A stretch of 64,000 bases of DNA. Source: Atriophallophorus winterbourni (lineage: Eukaryota > Platyhelminthes > Trematoda > Plagiorchiida > Microphallidae). How positions within the stretch are numbered: position 1 is the stretch's first letter; each line of letters begins with the position of its first letter. Of the stretch, positions 24,005 through 36,484 are shown in pieces. The position numbers and the translations under genes were made by a program. The stretch lies in contig JACCGJ010015376.1 in NCBI GenBank assembly GCA_013407085.1, positions 1 to 64,000 of the forward strand. The letters are read 5' to 3'. The notes under the pieces were generated by a model that ran no database searches, was not told where the DNA came from, and saw only the letters and a list, made by a program, of their open reading frames with translations.

Positions 24005-24110
24005 TACCAAATCTTGCTGTCTCCATCCGATGAATGCAAACAGCCAGAAACCGGTTGTGGTGTGTATGTTTAAGGAGGTGGCCAACATATTACATTCCTT
24101 TTTACTGTTT
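24005..24110 (+). mobile_element. R2 hammerhead-bearing fragment
   Basis: A ribozyme core at 24021-24062 is followed by TGTGTATG and GGAGGTGGCCAACATATTAC, the start of an R2 body. The rest of the unit is missing or unrecognisable. Confidence 0.6.
24021..24062 (+). ncRNA. Hammerhead ribozyme, type I (R2 copy h), degenerate
   Basis: Stem I CCAT pairs with GTGG (one G-U). Core CCGATGA (U4 to C). Stem II ATGCAAACAGCCA. GAAA intact. CCGGTT places GUU at the cleavage position, a weak NUH triplet. Same loop AAACA as most other copies. Confidence 0.68.
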
Positions 24111-24815
24111 CCATTTATGCAAGCAACAAGGAATTTGTTCTTAACTTTCTGAGAGAGACACTTACAACAACGAAAGAAAACCGATGCCCTAGACCAAATG
24201 ACTTGTAAACATCCTACCCTGAGCTTCTTCATTTTGAGCGACAGTTTGGTAATCAGCCGATACAGTATAAAACCTGAGTGTTCCCAATGCTTTCTGAGGT
24301 GGACCAACTGCCTCGACAAAGAAAACAAATGAAGCTCTCACTCACTTTTAGGCCAAGGTATTCAACTTGGTAACAATCACCCCGACAGAAACCTTACCGT
24401 CAGCATTAACCGTTGAACGTTGACCTGCTCTCTTGAAACAATTGGAACGAAGTAAAAACATCCAGAGGGTTCATCCAATTTCCTGGGAAATATTACTACA
24501 GATAAAACGAAAAGATGCTGGCAAACTGCAATGTGTTTGTGGTATTAATGCAAACAAAAATTGTTGATTGAATTTATTTGACAGAAATTTAGATGTAAAC
24601 TATGACCAGCTAATCGCTAACGACAAGCTTCTTCAAATTTGACAAATTTCATAAATTTCCATGCTTGTGTTTGCTAATCTCTGAGATCGTATATAATTGG
24701 AATTAGTCTGGAGGATTCTAAATATATATAGCACAAACTTCACTACAAACGTTAGATAATGTTGAGTTGTCAGATGTAGGGCATCGATTGGTAATAATCT
24801 TTGCTGTTGCTGGAG

Positions 24816-24891
24816 CGGGATTTCAACAGATTTCACTATGTGCTCTCGGTTATGACCTTAATTATTGTGTTACCATGTGCTACTGGACCAA
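24816..24891 (+). CDS. SLC38A9: SLC38A9-like gene, exon 3 (TM2), tentative
   Basis: A 76-bp exon between an acceptor (TTGCTGTTGCTGGAG) and a donor (ACCAA|GTAATC). It begins in phase 0, as exon 2 requires, and leaves one base, as exon 4 requires. It encodes RDFNRFHYV and a hydrophobic run LSVMTLIIVL, placed where human SLC38A9 has AGF.T followed by TM2. Similarity is low, so the call rests on position, phase and hydrophobicity. Confidence 0.5.
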
Positions 24892-25639
24892 GTAATCATT
24901 CAAAATTGAACCAGATCACCTGCTTTTCCCGTTCACATGTCGATTGCGTAAGGATTCACTCGTTTAAGTCAACACGCATGAAGCAATCTTGACCCCGAAT
25001 CCCACAAAATGAGAGATTGCCAATGGTCAAGACGAATCTCGTAATTATAGCAGATGTCCTCAGCTTACCTGTCCTGGTTGTCATTTTGTTCCGATGTGCT
25101 AACAATTTTATGCCAGCCCTCGTCACGTTAGGCCCGTTATATCGAGCCAATCGACTTCCGTATTGTTTAGTATCTACCAATTTGAATTTATTTCCAGACA
25201 GACTGTCGTATTAATCGTTCTGAAGTTTTCCACATAATTCAGAAACTTCTGAGGATGTGATTGACATGATCGGTCTTTTCGGCACTTTATGCTCTTGTGT
25301 ATTGTTAGATGAATGCAATTCTACATGTCAACCAATAGTTGTTGACTGGTAGTACACTTTCCATGCCTCTTTTCAGGCCGGTTTTCTAAAAATTGTCCGT
25401 TCGATTTACAAATAAAGAACCAGTTGATGCACTGGTTATCATCATTTTCCTTCGATAACTTTCTAATATGAACCCCATCGCAGCTGTGAATTTGATAAAA
25501 AATTTAAATATTAAAATTATTCGTCACAATTTTCAGGTACAAAATCATAGTTGGAAAAAATAGCGAATGCCTAACATTTTGCCAATTTATTCACGCATTT
25601 TAGTTTTGTGCGCATGGTTCTATGGATGAATTAAGTAAC
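24892..25639. other. Intron 3 of the SLC38A9-like gene, 5' part
   Basis: The 25017-25214 frame is hydrophobic but lacks splice sites in a suitable phase and matches nothing I recognise. No other feature. Confidence 0.35.
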
Positions 25640-26060
25640 TTCGTTGCGTTCCGAATTGTGTCAATCCAAGCATGTCGATTTGAGGCGATATCGTTGCAGA
25701 TCGTCATCTAGTTGCGTTCCTGCCTTCAAAATCTGTTGGCCGTAGGCAGCTTCAGGGCATCTCCATCCTCGTTCAAAATTGATAGCTAGGTTTTTACTTG
25801 ACTGCCTTGTAGCGGACTCAAGGTATTAGCAGGTTTGCGGTCGAGGAAACGTTTCCTGAACACTAAATCTATCTTTCAGAGAGACGTGGCCAGTCCATAA
25901 CGGTCTCCGCTGTGGGATGTAACTGGAGATCAGAAGTATTTTGAACGGCAGTGCTAGATACTTTTTTAGTATATCGGCGTTCATAATGCACTAATTGTAG
26001 AACACTTATAAAGATTGTACATCTTATGACCTCAACGGCCACATCTCACATTCATAACGG
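25640..26060 (-). mobile_element. Probable LINE C-terminal fragment
   Basis: Minus-strand translation gives RPLWTGHVSLKDRFSVQE, then NLAINFERGWRCPEAAYGQQ, resembling the 'RW.GHV.RM...R.P...LF' and 'RLPGWGPRD....WL' blocks found after the RT domain in several LINEs. Composition is also richer in GC than its flanks. The match is weak and no RT core is present. Confidence 0.4.
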
Positions 26061-26589
26061 ATAGCCGTTAATTTGTTTCACTCAGACGCTCCAATCCTCT
26101 CGTCATAACGGAACAAATGATAATCGTTGACAATTTTGACACAAGCGACCTGATTAAGAAAAAAATGATTTCAATCGATGTTGTATGATTTTGTCTACTT
26201 CGCTTTACTAACACAGTGTTCATTAGCAAAATGTTTAGGATGAGGCAGCGGAAGATAATTTTCGTCACTGTGTTTCGGAGATTGTGAAGCCTTTGCACTA
26301 ACCCAGAGTTTGTCGTGGGAAGCATTATTGTAATATTCTATTATCAACAACTGGATAGTTCCTCAATTTGATCAGTGCAAAAATGGAGTAATTTTGACCC
26401 AGTTCTGTTCTTGGTTATTACGTTGTCACCTTTAATCGCATTTGGTTTGAGCGTGATGCTTAACTTTGGGCTGTTGAAGTCAGTGATATTCTTTTAGAGA
26501 CGGTCTGTGCTACTTATTATACAACAAGAATCCATAAAATTCACAGTAAGACACGAAACTGATCCAACTGAATAAGCTTGAACAAAGTT

Positions 26590-26950
26590 ATATTTGAATG
26601 CCTCTGTTACATAGGTTTTGTACAACGAACCACGATGTTCAAACACAGAATCACAAAGTGATTCTTGGTCAAGCCCTCAAGGCGCTTATGGTTGATCAAA
26701 GTAATCTCCTGATCACATCGCTCGAAATTACACACCACTACCGGTTTCTGGCTGTTTGCCGTCATCAGGTGGATACAGTAAGATTAGGTTCAGTGAGCTT
26801 TGAAACAGTGGATAAGTGGTAAACAACGTTATACTTGAATGCCACTATTGCATAGGGTTCGTACACACGAATCACTATGTGATTCGTGGTCAAGCACTCA
26901 ATGCGCTTATGTATGACCAAAGTGATGTGTTGCTCACATAAAATTTGAAA
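26590..26950 (-). mobile_element. R2 hammerhead-bearing repeat, tandem partial dimer
   Basis: The block 26590-26720 and the block 26816-26945 are direct repeats of the same R2 body (TTGAATGCC, CATAGG, GTACA.CGAA, CACAAAGTGATTC / CACTATGTGATTC, TGGTCAAGC, GGCGCTTATG). Between them, on the minus strand, is a complete ribozyme core at 26774-26731. The period is about 230-235 bp. The second body carries the 10-bp hairpin CACGAATCAC/GTGATTCGTG. This is the cleanest R2 locus in the window. Confidence 0.75.
26731..26774 (-). ncRNA. Hammerhead ribozyme, type I (R2 copy i), best preserved core
   Basis: On the minus strand: CCAC, CUGAUGA (intact), CGGCAAACAGCCA, GAAA (intact), CCGGUA, GUGG. Stem I has four Watson-Crick pairs. 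Stem II has GGC/GCC closed by a C-A mismatch at the position normally G-C. The triplet is GUA, an acceptable NUH. All core bases are present; the mismatch next to the core and short stem I would reduce activity. Confidence 0.8.
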
Positions 26951-27259
26951 TGTTTCATCCTGTATATGTGGTAAGCGTGGTTAGTTGACTATGCCAAATT
27001 CAACTACCTACAAGTACTCTAATCGACGATTAATAAAAAAACTTCACATGTTCAATGTTTTTCTGATAAATCTTTATCAAAACTGACTTGTCGTATCGAT
27101 CGTGCACCATAAACATCGAGGTCAAGGTTGAATCGCTGCACCGACCTGGTGCATTGAAGGTTGATCACCATGTGGTTTTTGATTGATACGTTGCTCTGGT
27201 GGTCGATAAATATATAATTCGTGTAGTGGTTCGCATCAAAACCGAAGCAAAACGGTTGT

Positions 27260-27415
27260 TATATACTTTACTTCTGATGGCACAGCAGTTTTACATGATT
27301 TTCAAGCATGCTCTAAGGCTGCAAATGTTTCTTCTATGTTTTATTTCACTTCTGATGGCACGCAGTTTTACATGATTTCAAGCATGTCTAAGGCTGCAAA
27401 TGTTATTCTTGTTTA
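27260..27415. repeat. Tandem duplication, period 78 bp
   Basis: CTTCTGATGGCAC starts at 27271 and again at 27349, each followed by CAGTTTTACATGATTT, CAAGCATG and CTAAGGCTGCAAATGTT with few differences. Two copies only. Lies in intron 3 of the SLC38A9-like gene. Confidence 0.8.
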
Positions 27416-27806
27416 TTTAAGGCGGGACTGGTTTGGTATAGCCCTCATACTTTGGTCTCGTCATGCTTGTTACACGGCTTACTTAACGCTGGATGCCACC
27501 GAGGATGTACGTGGTTAGTGAACATCAACTGTGTGTTTTTCCATTTTCGTTGCGGCAGACTATGTGAAGTCGTTTTTCAAATGATTGATCATGATTTAAT
27601 TACCAGTGTAGTGAAACATGCTAACACCAGGTTCAGCGCCATTTCCAGTTAGCCCTGGCAGTCCTATTTTAACATAATGATGAACGTAGTCTTACTTGTT
27701 TGACAGGTTTGATTGCGCTTTTTATAAGTGTGTATAGCTATGGGGTAAAATGCCTAATTACCGGAAATACTTCTGGATCATCACCCTGCTAATGATAGAC
27801 ATAAAT

Positions 27807-27846
<40 letters not shown>

Positions 27847-27890
27847 GAATATATATATATATATCTATATATATATATATATGATCATTT
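27807..27890. repeat. (CA)n(TA)n microsatellite
   Basis: A run of CA dinucleotides passes into TA repeats interrupted by AGAA and CTA. Simple-sequence repeat in intron 3. Confidence 0.95.
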
Positions 27891-28014
27891 CTCGTATTAA
27901 ACGGGACAGTGTATCTTACACTCAACTTGTTTTTTCCTTCTGTGGAGTTTGTAGTAATACACAAATTGATACCGATCCATTAATCTGATCATCATCATCA
28001 TTAGGCAATTTAAG

Positions 28015-28640
28015 AATAACTCAGAAACTCCTTGTGGTTTCTGCAGAGGAAGATTAATCGTTGACATGATCTTCTCCCAAAGGCAAATTCGAGAAAGGTT
28101 TCGGGAGCAGCGTATGACATTATACGCTGTTTTTATTGATTTAACAAACTAATTACACTACATCTGCAGGGATTGATTTTCAAAATGAATGATCTTACAG
28201 GATGTTCCAAAGACGGCTCAAACTCGTTATTTCTTTCTGTTCAGAACAAGGGTATGTTCTTGCTCCCACACTATTCGGTATTTTCTTTGCCGTGCATCTG
28301 AAGCACGCCTTTGGAACGATAACAGAATTTATTTACTTACCCAACAATCAGCATGAGCAAGACCAAAGTAACTTATAATGAAATTGTATCACTTCCCATC
28401 ATCCCTGTTGAAAACTGCCAACTTGAACCACTACATCATTTCACATATGTTGATTCAACCATTACGGATAACCTCGCGCTAGACACGGATGTTGAATATA
28501 TTAACAGAACATCTGTCATTTTGTCCCTAGTGAAATTTCGGGCCTGGGGCAACCGAACGTTTTCTGTGGACACAAAGCACAGCGAGTGCCTACTAAATGC
28601 TTTACTGTACGGCAGTAAAACATCGGTAATTGTGTAGTTT
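28015..28640 (+). mobile_element. Family A LINE fragment (RT part)
   Basis: Pieces of the 2640-6180 element: TLYAVFIDLT near 28123, VLAPTLFGIFFAVHLKHAFG near 28258, then TISMSKTKV, NCQLEPLHHFTYV, AVILSL-like VILSLVKFRAWGNR and CLLNALLYGSKT ending near 28625. The segment between the LFGIFF and TISMSK blocks, which holds the catalytic FADD, is deleted. Non-functional, in intron 3. Confidence 0.85.
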
Positions 28641-28900
28641 GCTTGCTGCTGTACCAAGTGCTGTTAAATTCGTGGTTCCATTGATGTCGTTATGTAGCCG
28701 TTTAACGTTATTATCGTCCTTCTTTGTCGATAAAATTTTCTCTCTTGTACTACTATTAAAACTTACACTGGTGTGCAGTTATCGAAAATTGTTAATTCGA
28801 TAAGTAATATGAAATATATAAATTGTTCTACTGTTTATCCCCTATATAAATATGTATACGTACAGTTGACTGGTAATATTTTTTCCGATCTTTGTACAAG

Positions 28901-29080
28901 CAATACAAGGAAAGTCCAAGTCAGTCTACATGGACATCTCGGACGTGTGTCAGCATTATTTCGGCAAACCAGGTCGCATTGTGGCCTTGACCTTCTCCAT
29001 CTTTTCCTTAACCGGATCCTCAATCGTGATTCACGTCTTGCTCAGCAATTTTTTGTATCATACCGGTGAATTTATACATC
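28901..29080 (+). CDS. SLC38A9: SLC38A9-like gene, exon 4 (TM3 region)
   Basis: Encodes MDISDVCQHYFGKPGR followed by FSIFSLTGSSIVIHVLLSNF and LYHTGEFIH. Human SLC38A9 has (P)DVC.HYFG, then a membrane helix ending W.LMSNFL.NTG.FI, so the match is direct. The donor is ATC|GTAAGT at 29081. The acceptor is uncertain among several AGs between 28900 and 28920; 28901 (TTTGTACAAG) has the best pyrimidine tract and accepts the one base left by exon 3. The exon leaves one base (C). Confidence 0.88.
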
Positions 29081-32000
29081 GTAAGTCTGTACGCGTTCGT
29101 CATGAGTTGAGATTTTTGATTTAAAAAACAAGAAACTCTGTAACACTACAATGCATAGACGTTTCTAATTTTCATGAATCTGCACTCTATATTTCAATCC
29201 ATGAGATTCGGGTGTGAGGTAACTAATTCAGGCAACGTCATATTTTCGGAAAATGTTGAAAAAATAGGCGTGTTCAGGCAGTGTCATCCGATCTGTTGTG
29301 TATCTTGTTAACCTGATGAGGGTTATCCGAAAGCATGTGTCCACATCGCATCATTCTACACAAAAACAACAATATTATTTACTATATGAGTTCGTGATGA
29401 ACGTTTCTGATGGTACGTATTTCCAAAGAACACTCATTAGGTCTAAGGAAAGGTAAGATGTTGCTGTGATATTTTTAGAATTGAATTATGGCTATATGTT
29501 TCGTGAATGAGACAACATTTTAACATATACCTCAGTCAATCGACCGCAGTATTTTTGTAGCCGAAAATTGGACCTTCTTGATAATGCCGTCGTATAAGCC
29601 AGCACAGGCCTAGTCTAGATGACCATTGCTCAAGTTTGGAGCTAGACATGGATAGGTCTATCGAAATCAAACGTGTTGACGTTCCGTACATCTATTTCGC
29701 TGTCCCACAGTGAACCAATAAGGAGTTAATCAAGTCATTTTAGTTTTCGCTTCATATGTCTAGCGTGTTACGATTTTCCCTGCAGTTATCTTATCCAATG
29801 TAACCCAGTTTCACCCGAGAATTTTATCACAAGCATTTAGTATGCACATGAAAAACGATAAACACTCATCTCACAGATATCGTGAATCTTAGGGAAACTC
29901 GTGTGTGTGGCTGTGTTGGTGTTCACTTCGATTTTATTTCTCGTTCCGTCCGAGCTTTCGCTACGTTGTGTACGTTAGACGGAACTTGCTGAATTGCATA
30001 TCGTTCAATTTTGCACCAGTTGTTCCTTTTATCACGCAACATGTGATTTGAAACGTACTCATGCGGTAATTCCGTATCCCGTATTGTAGCTGGTGTTTTT
30101 TGGTACTTCCGGGTCTTGCGTTTTGTCAAACATAGTGGTTCTAAGACCATTCTAAGGCTCTTGGCTGATATTTTCATTAGTACACTTTACAATAAATTAG
30201 GGACACGCAAACCGCTCACCAAATCGGTAAAGTAGCGAAATGGTCTTTTTCAATTATGGCCACAGAGCTCTGAATGTGTATTCCAAGCCTTGGTATAATT
30301 ATGTATTTAGTAAATTGCATAATGGATCGTGTCAAACCATTTGAACGTGTTCTGAAGTAAGACAAGCAAGTTGTTTAGACGACTCCACACCCTAGGATGC
30401 TTTTCCTAAAATTTTGCGTATTCTGACACTAAAAGCCTTAGACAGATATGATCAACATCAAATTGCAGCTTTAATGTTGATTGAGAATTTCCGTTAGTTT
30501 TGTAGGTGATAGTAATGCTACAATACGTGTTAGCAAACACAGCTGTTGTATATTCCACCATATATTCTCATGTCTGTCCAATTTACTTTTGTGTCGCGAC
30601 AGTAGAATCGATTTTTGATTTTATCTTCAAATAAGTGAAATTTCTGTTAGTTCGAATTGGTTGATGTGTAAATGTTTCAGCAAAAACACGTTGTGGCCCT
30701 GTTTCATCTCATCAAAATAAAGGGAATTTCCTTTTCAACGAAAATTAAGTGCAACATTTCGTTTAACTCCAAAAATTGAAAATCAATCTGGTGCGTCACT
30801 GTGCAAACTTTTTTATTTTTTGCCTTCCTGCTTTTACTTAACTTCACGCTTGATGCTGAGATTAGTGTGCGGTTTTACAAAGCAACTCTCCCCTCGTACC
30901 TTTTGAAGTCCAACTCGCTGGGTGACCGCTGGCTTACCGCGAAGACAAAATTATGATATACCTAATGAAACCCTTAGTGTTTGGCAGCGACTTTTGACAC
31001 GAACAAGACACGAACAAAACTGTTGTGCGTTCATTTAAAGTACCCCCTTCGCAACTTACACATACAAACGTACTCTCATGAGCTGCCTTACAAAACGAAT
31101 TTACTCACCTTTGTTCAGAAACTTTGACGCCAGCTGGCGCATCTCTAAATAATGTAAATGATCGAATTGTAATAGAGTTAGTTTTTGAGGAGGAAAATTT
31201 TGAAATTAGATCTTTAGGTCTGCTTCATTTTTTTATATCAATATGTTTCCCAAAAAGGCATGAATGCTTTGTATTCATACCTTTGATTTGGAACTAACGT
31301 GTTTTCATTGTTGTCTTTGTAACGACAACTTAAAACTCTATATTCTAGTAGTTGAACAACGGGTATAGATTTAAACGATGGACGAACATCAAGCCTCAAT
31401 TTTAGAGACACCAGTAATTGAGTGAGGACGGTTTATCGCTGTGATCTTTTCGGCATGAGATTTTACTTATAAATTGTGCTGTACCGTCATGTAGTACTGT
31501 GTGTGGGAGAATCTGGAAATATATGCGTCATGCATTTTAGGTTAACCAGTGGCAACTGGCGGATACCCGACCACTTATCATAACATTTCCTGGTCATCCG
31601 TGCAACAAGAACCCCTTTAGCCCTCATGTTTCACAGCCACTGTAGATTACGTAAAGACTCGTTCCTAAATAACCGACGAATCTTGCAACATAAGAAAAAT
31701 CCGATTATTCGAACGCGTCTTTTACGCGCACTACACAGAACTAGAGGCGCATATTTTATATATTTGCAAACCATATAGCCACAAGACTCTCCTGAATCAT
31801 GTTTATCCTGGCTGTCACTTCGTTTGATACGGTACGACCCTTACGATTCAAGCACCCAACACACAAGGCACGTTTGACTGACCGTAACCAAGTGCATATC
31901 GTTTGAATGCGGCTGACGATTTCCGTCTCATAGTGATACTGAGTTTATTGTAGCTCTAACTGGTCTTGTGCAACCATCCCGAAACCTGAATTAGCTCGTC

Positions 32001-34304
32001 GTCAGGATTTCCGGTGCTTCCAAATATTGTGTTCCGTAGTGAAAAAAGTGTTATTCATATGATCTGAAAGCTTTTGATTACCGCTCATCGCTAATTCACG
32101 TTCACAATGTGGATCGAGTTGCAACAAGATAACATCGTGCTGACGAAATGTGCATCCATCAAACACCAACAAACGAAATTTATCAATGACCACCACAACA
32201 GCAAAATTGAACAAAAATCTTTTGTCATATACCCAACTTCATTCCAGTTCAGGCTGGTTCAGAATCGATGTTGTCCGATGATGTCCCAATTATGTTTAAA
32301 CATTTGCTAGTTTTATCGTTTAAGATTATTAACTTATTATTTGCATGCATTTGGAAATTTCACTTTTTCTAACCTCATATACTTCGTCTATCGCTTTTAT
32401 GGGATTCATTTTGAATAGCGAATCGCTTGTGAACTACTTGTTGCGTTACGCATTATTATCATTGTGCCATAAGTGAAATGGTTGTATTCATTTTATTGAC
32501 GCTTGCTACTTATGAGTAATCAAACATAAACACAGAACTGAAAGCTACATTGATTGCTCATGTTGCATTTACATTACACGCTCTATGTAAAAATCTTCTT
32601 CATAGACAAGTTTAAATTGGCAGGTCATTTTTTTAGCAAGCAAGTCCACGGGTTTGAGTGTACCGATTACAAGTTCGTAGATGAAGGTTGCGTTTTAGCG
32701 CATCAAATGCGCTCATCCTCATTCGCCAGGTTTGGGTCACTCGCATTCAGCTTGATTACGGATGTATCGCTGACTGTCTTTCTCGTTTTCCGGAAATTTT
32801 ATTGGACTGCTCATTTTAAATTTACCATATGTATATGTTCCATTTGCTTTGCGTTGTGAAAATAAAATATTGAATATTTTCGTTTGTTCCACCCTGAATT
32901 TATTCGAGGGGATTTCATTTTAGTTTACCATATTTTGAATTCCGCGAATCACCCACTACAATGTTTATTTAATCTACGAAGTTCGAATAAGACACGAGCT
33001 CACATATTTGCTCTACTGTCCCACACTCGCGACTCAAATGCAGACATTTTTAGCCCTGGAACAATCTACCCGTTTATGTTGTGAACGCACCAAATTAGCA
33101 GATGTTCAAGAGAAGTCTTGATGCCTCTCTGACCCTTAACACTTGCATCGAAGAAAACTATACATCCTGACCCCATGCATCTACATTTGTCATCCCATCA
33201 ATCGAAAAAATTTCCGAACTTTGGGATTTTAGCTGCTTCTTGAACTGCTCAGTAATCAACTAAATCCCATTTTACTTGTTATATTATTGGTAGTTCCCAT
33301 TTTATTGTGATTTTCTGTAAAGCTATATGCTTTTTAGACCGTTTAAAATTGTGCTGAATTAAATTGCTAAGTAGTTTCAAATAGTGCATCGAGAAATGTA
33401 ACGGTACATCCCAAATAAATAATAACAAATAAGTTAATATTTTTTTAATCCCCTTGATGTAACGAAGCCTTAATTACAGATGCCGCAAATGGTGAATCTC
33501 ATCCCGTTCCGCAAATACATGGAAATGTTAACAATTTGACAGATGGTGAGTTGAAAGTTGAAAGTTTCACATTTGAATAAACCAAATTATTCATTATGAA
33601 TATTTGCGATTTATTGATGTAGGATTGAAATCCTTGTGACTGAAAATTGTGTAGCCACTCTCTGCAATGAACCCACTGCCTGCATGCCAATGCACAGTTA
33701 AAATAGAAATCAAGTAATTTGCTGGTTTTGAGAGGCCCCGCCGCAACCAGATTTTGAGCTGTTTATCCTCAACTGATATAGACATCAAGATTAGGTACAA
33801 TGCAGAATGGTTGGTCTTGAGTGTGTTGATGCATGACAGACATTTTGTGTTAGCATAAACCACAGGTTAATCAATAATGAGACTTAGTGTTGCAGTAGGG
33901 TACCCAAGGATTTGTACGCCACCACATTTGACCCTGGAACACGACATCGTCATAATTGTGTTTAACGTCGTCACATTTTAACATCGAATTGTTTACCATA
34001 CATTCGGTATTAGTGAATTTTATGTTATTGTCCATATTTTAATGTTGTTTTAATGTAAGCACGGGCTTGAATTAGAAAACAGTGGACGGTGGTGGTTCAC
34101 ACTTTGGCGATCCACCGGACTCTTTGGAATAGTGGTCTCGTCTCTTTGTTTCAAAGGTATTCTTTGTTGATTCACGCAAATTTTACATGTTCCGCTTATT
34201 ATTCGGAATAATTAAGAAAATACGTTTGGTTTCTTTCAAATTCGCCGACGATATTTTGCTCTTGTATTTCTTTTAATAAATCGTGGTGCAAAGAAATTCA
34301 ATAT
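29081..34304. other. Intron 4 of the SLC38A9-like gene, 5' part
   Basis: About 5.2 kb with only short frames, some mutually antisense (32002-32214 minus with 32107-32310 plus). A CTGATGAGGG..CCGAAA string at 29313 imitates a hammerhead core but lacks stem III (see rejected). No gene supported. Confidence 0.4.
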
Positions 34305-34440
34305 GTTTAAATACAGAATTACAAGCTGATTCTGGGCGAAGCACTCGAGGCGCTAATAAAATACCAATGTATTATAGTGCTCACAGGAAAGGGATAGGGG
34401 TGTGAGCGCTACAAAACGGATGGATAGTTATTATCTTTCA
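34305..34440 (-). repeat. R2 repeat body fragment
   Basis: Plus-strand words CAGAATTACAAGCTGATTC, GAAGCACTCGAGGCGCT, ATACCAATGTATTATAGTGCTC and GATAGGGGTGTGAGCGC follow the R2 order read from the minus strand, shared with 15284-15425. No ribozyme core is left. Confidence 0.55.
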
Positions 34441-36313
34441 CGAGCCTTACACACTCATCACTCAAAGTCTCATTACAGGTCACGTGCAGGTGAAAATCAC
34501 AAAATGTACATTTAACAGAAGCACTATCACTGCTTACTGGATCCAGGCACTAGAGCAGAGGTCAACTTTGTTCCATGTTAGGGCGGTCAAAGCTTGATCG
34601 ATCGATTTTTTGTCTGTGCTGGATCGTGTGACACGGTTGCACGTGTTAGTAGCCTGAATTTGTCCGGCCGGTTGAGAGATGAACGTTTGGACGACTGTAA
34701 TTAACGATTTTTCGATGACTGTATAAGCTAGAAGACTGAATCACGTATTAAAATGCGTAGGTTGACACGATCTTTGCAATGATAGCAAACACTGTAGGGT
34801 AATTAGCGGTGTAAAAACGAGTGAGCTAACTGAGATATTTATTTCGAAACGTTAACTTTGCTGTTAATCGGTTGACAAGATCAAAACGTATGAATTTCGA
34901 TTGCTATAGTCGAAAGTAACACGGAATTGTTGGAATGATATAAATCCGAGGGGAACAGTGAAGATATGATCAAAAGTGTCAGAGCAACAATAATGCGGCC
35001 GCACTTCAGCAAGCCTATGAATAACAACCAGATTCTCACAATATTCTTATAATATTTTCTTCTTTGTTGGGGTCTACATTAAACCATTCGTATTTGTCTC
35101 TTGAGCGACTTCTGCGTTCATAGCAAGCGTAACAAACTTTTATGCGCGTGTTTCTCGAATTCTCCTACTCGTACATCCATTTGGCATTAATTTTAGACTA
35201 TTCGCATTCGGTCATTGTGACCGTTGTTTGCTGTTGATTGAAAGTATTCGAAACAGCCTTCTCTCCACAAGAATACAAAACAGCAGTTATTAATTAAGTG
35301 ATCAATAATTTTAGGTGCATGATTTTCTTGATCAAGGAACAATTAATGGATAAACGGTTGTAGGGGAATCCGATGCAGAATGTATTGGATACGGCGGTTC
35401 AGTCTTCACTCGCTCACTCAAAGCCATTCAGCTCGATTTCGTGATCAACTCTGTGGTATAGGTTTTCGTTTGCCAGAAAGTAGTGATTAGGTTATTTTCC
35501 CTGTTATATAATGAACGACAGGTTTTTTGTTATTGATAAATGCAAGCTGGTCTACCTTTTACGAGTTGTTGTCACTACGTCAATCGAACAGCCAAACAGG
35601 CGTGTAAAAGCGACGTCAATGTTTAGCTGCGATTGTTGTTTACCGCGTAAAGATAATGGCTAATTATAATCCGTTGCGATGTGCCTTATAAACCTCATAT
35701 GACGCTATACGGCACAAAGGCGCTACATAGAAACAAAGCTTGAACTTAAAAACCACTTGGGTTTCAGAATGAAAACGTCGACCGCGTTTAACCACCGGCA
35801 AACGTAACGCGAATTTGATGCATCACCTGACACTTACCACCGTTTCAAAGGACACCGAACCCGCGGTACTATCTCTTGCTGCATCATGCAAAAAATCACA
35901 TTAATCACCCTCGTTTGTGTCTGTAGGAAAATACGCAAACAGCAATTTTTCACTAAACTCAATTCCTAGTGACGGTTATTATTTTGGAAAATTACCTATT
36001 GGAAATATCCCTGATTGGAATAAATCATTATTACTTTCAAAAACCCGGAAATAATAACTCATAAAGCTACAGCAGAACCGTTGAGAATGGATTATAAAAT
36101 TACACGTAAATGGTTTTCAGGTCCCCACCCGAATCTCGTTTGATAATTCACGACATTTCTCTACACTCCGGTATTTGGCAAATATCAATTTTGTGCTGGT
36201 ACAATCCCAAGTTAAACGCTTTCATTGATCGGTTTTCCGAACTGTAGGATGCGGATTTATCTCATTTGTTCACAAAGCTAATGCTCTTTCCTGAACTTTT
36301 CATTCCTCCCAAG
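34441..36313. other. Intron 4 of the SLC38A9-like gene, 3' part
   Basis: No supported feature until the pyrimidine tract CTTTTCATTCCTCCCAAG that ends at 36313. Confidence 0.4.
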
Positions 36314-36484
36314 TGCGTTGCCCTGTCTACGCAAACGCTAGCAGTGAGCCTCACGAGAGTTACAGCGATTTGTACCACAAACTTTGGATCAAAGACCGAA
36401 CTGTTCCAGTCTGGGTATTGATCATCCTGATTCCGCTTATATCGATCAAATCCCCAACGTGTTTGGGCAAGTTTTGCACCCTGG
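36314..36484 (+). CDS. SLC38A9: SLC38A9-like gene, exon 5 (luminal loop and TM)
   Basis: A 171-bp exon between a strong acceptor (36313) and donor (CTGG|GTAGGT). It encodes a polar loop with RCPVYANASSEPHESYS (one N-x-S glycosylation sequon, NAS), then KLWIKDRTVPVWVLIILIPL and IKSPTCLGKFCTLG. Human SLC38A9 has W-x-K-S-RTVP, a membrane helix and FKSPSFFSKFNILG here. The luminal loop is shorter than in human, which has several sequons. The one base taken from exon 4 and the one left for exon 6 (G) fit. Confidence 0.9.

Noticed and set aside
29305..29345. CUGAUGA..GAAA string resembling a hammerhead core
   Set aside because: CTGATGA at 29313, GGG/TCC and GAAA are present, but no pairing for stem III, no NUH triplet in place and no stem I partner. 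It is not part of the R1/R2 units. Probably chance, or a very decayed member of another family.
32002..32310. Overlapping open frames on both strands in intron 4
   Set aside because: Each is the antisense of the other, neither shows a domain, a splice site in phase, or similarity to the repeats in the window.
32554..32859. 101-codon plus-strand frame, hydrophobic at its end, inside the SLC38A9 intron
   Set aside because: Exons 4 and 5 join directly in phase and in human-like sequence, leaving no room for it. No splice sites in frame.
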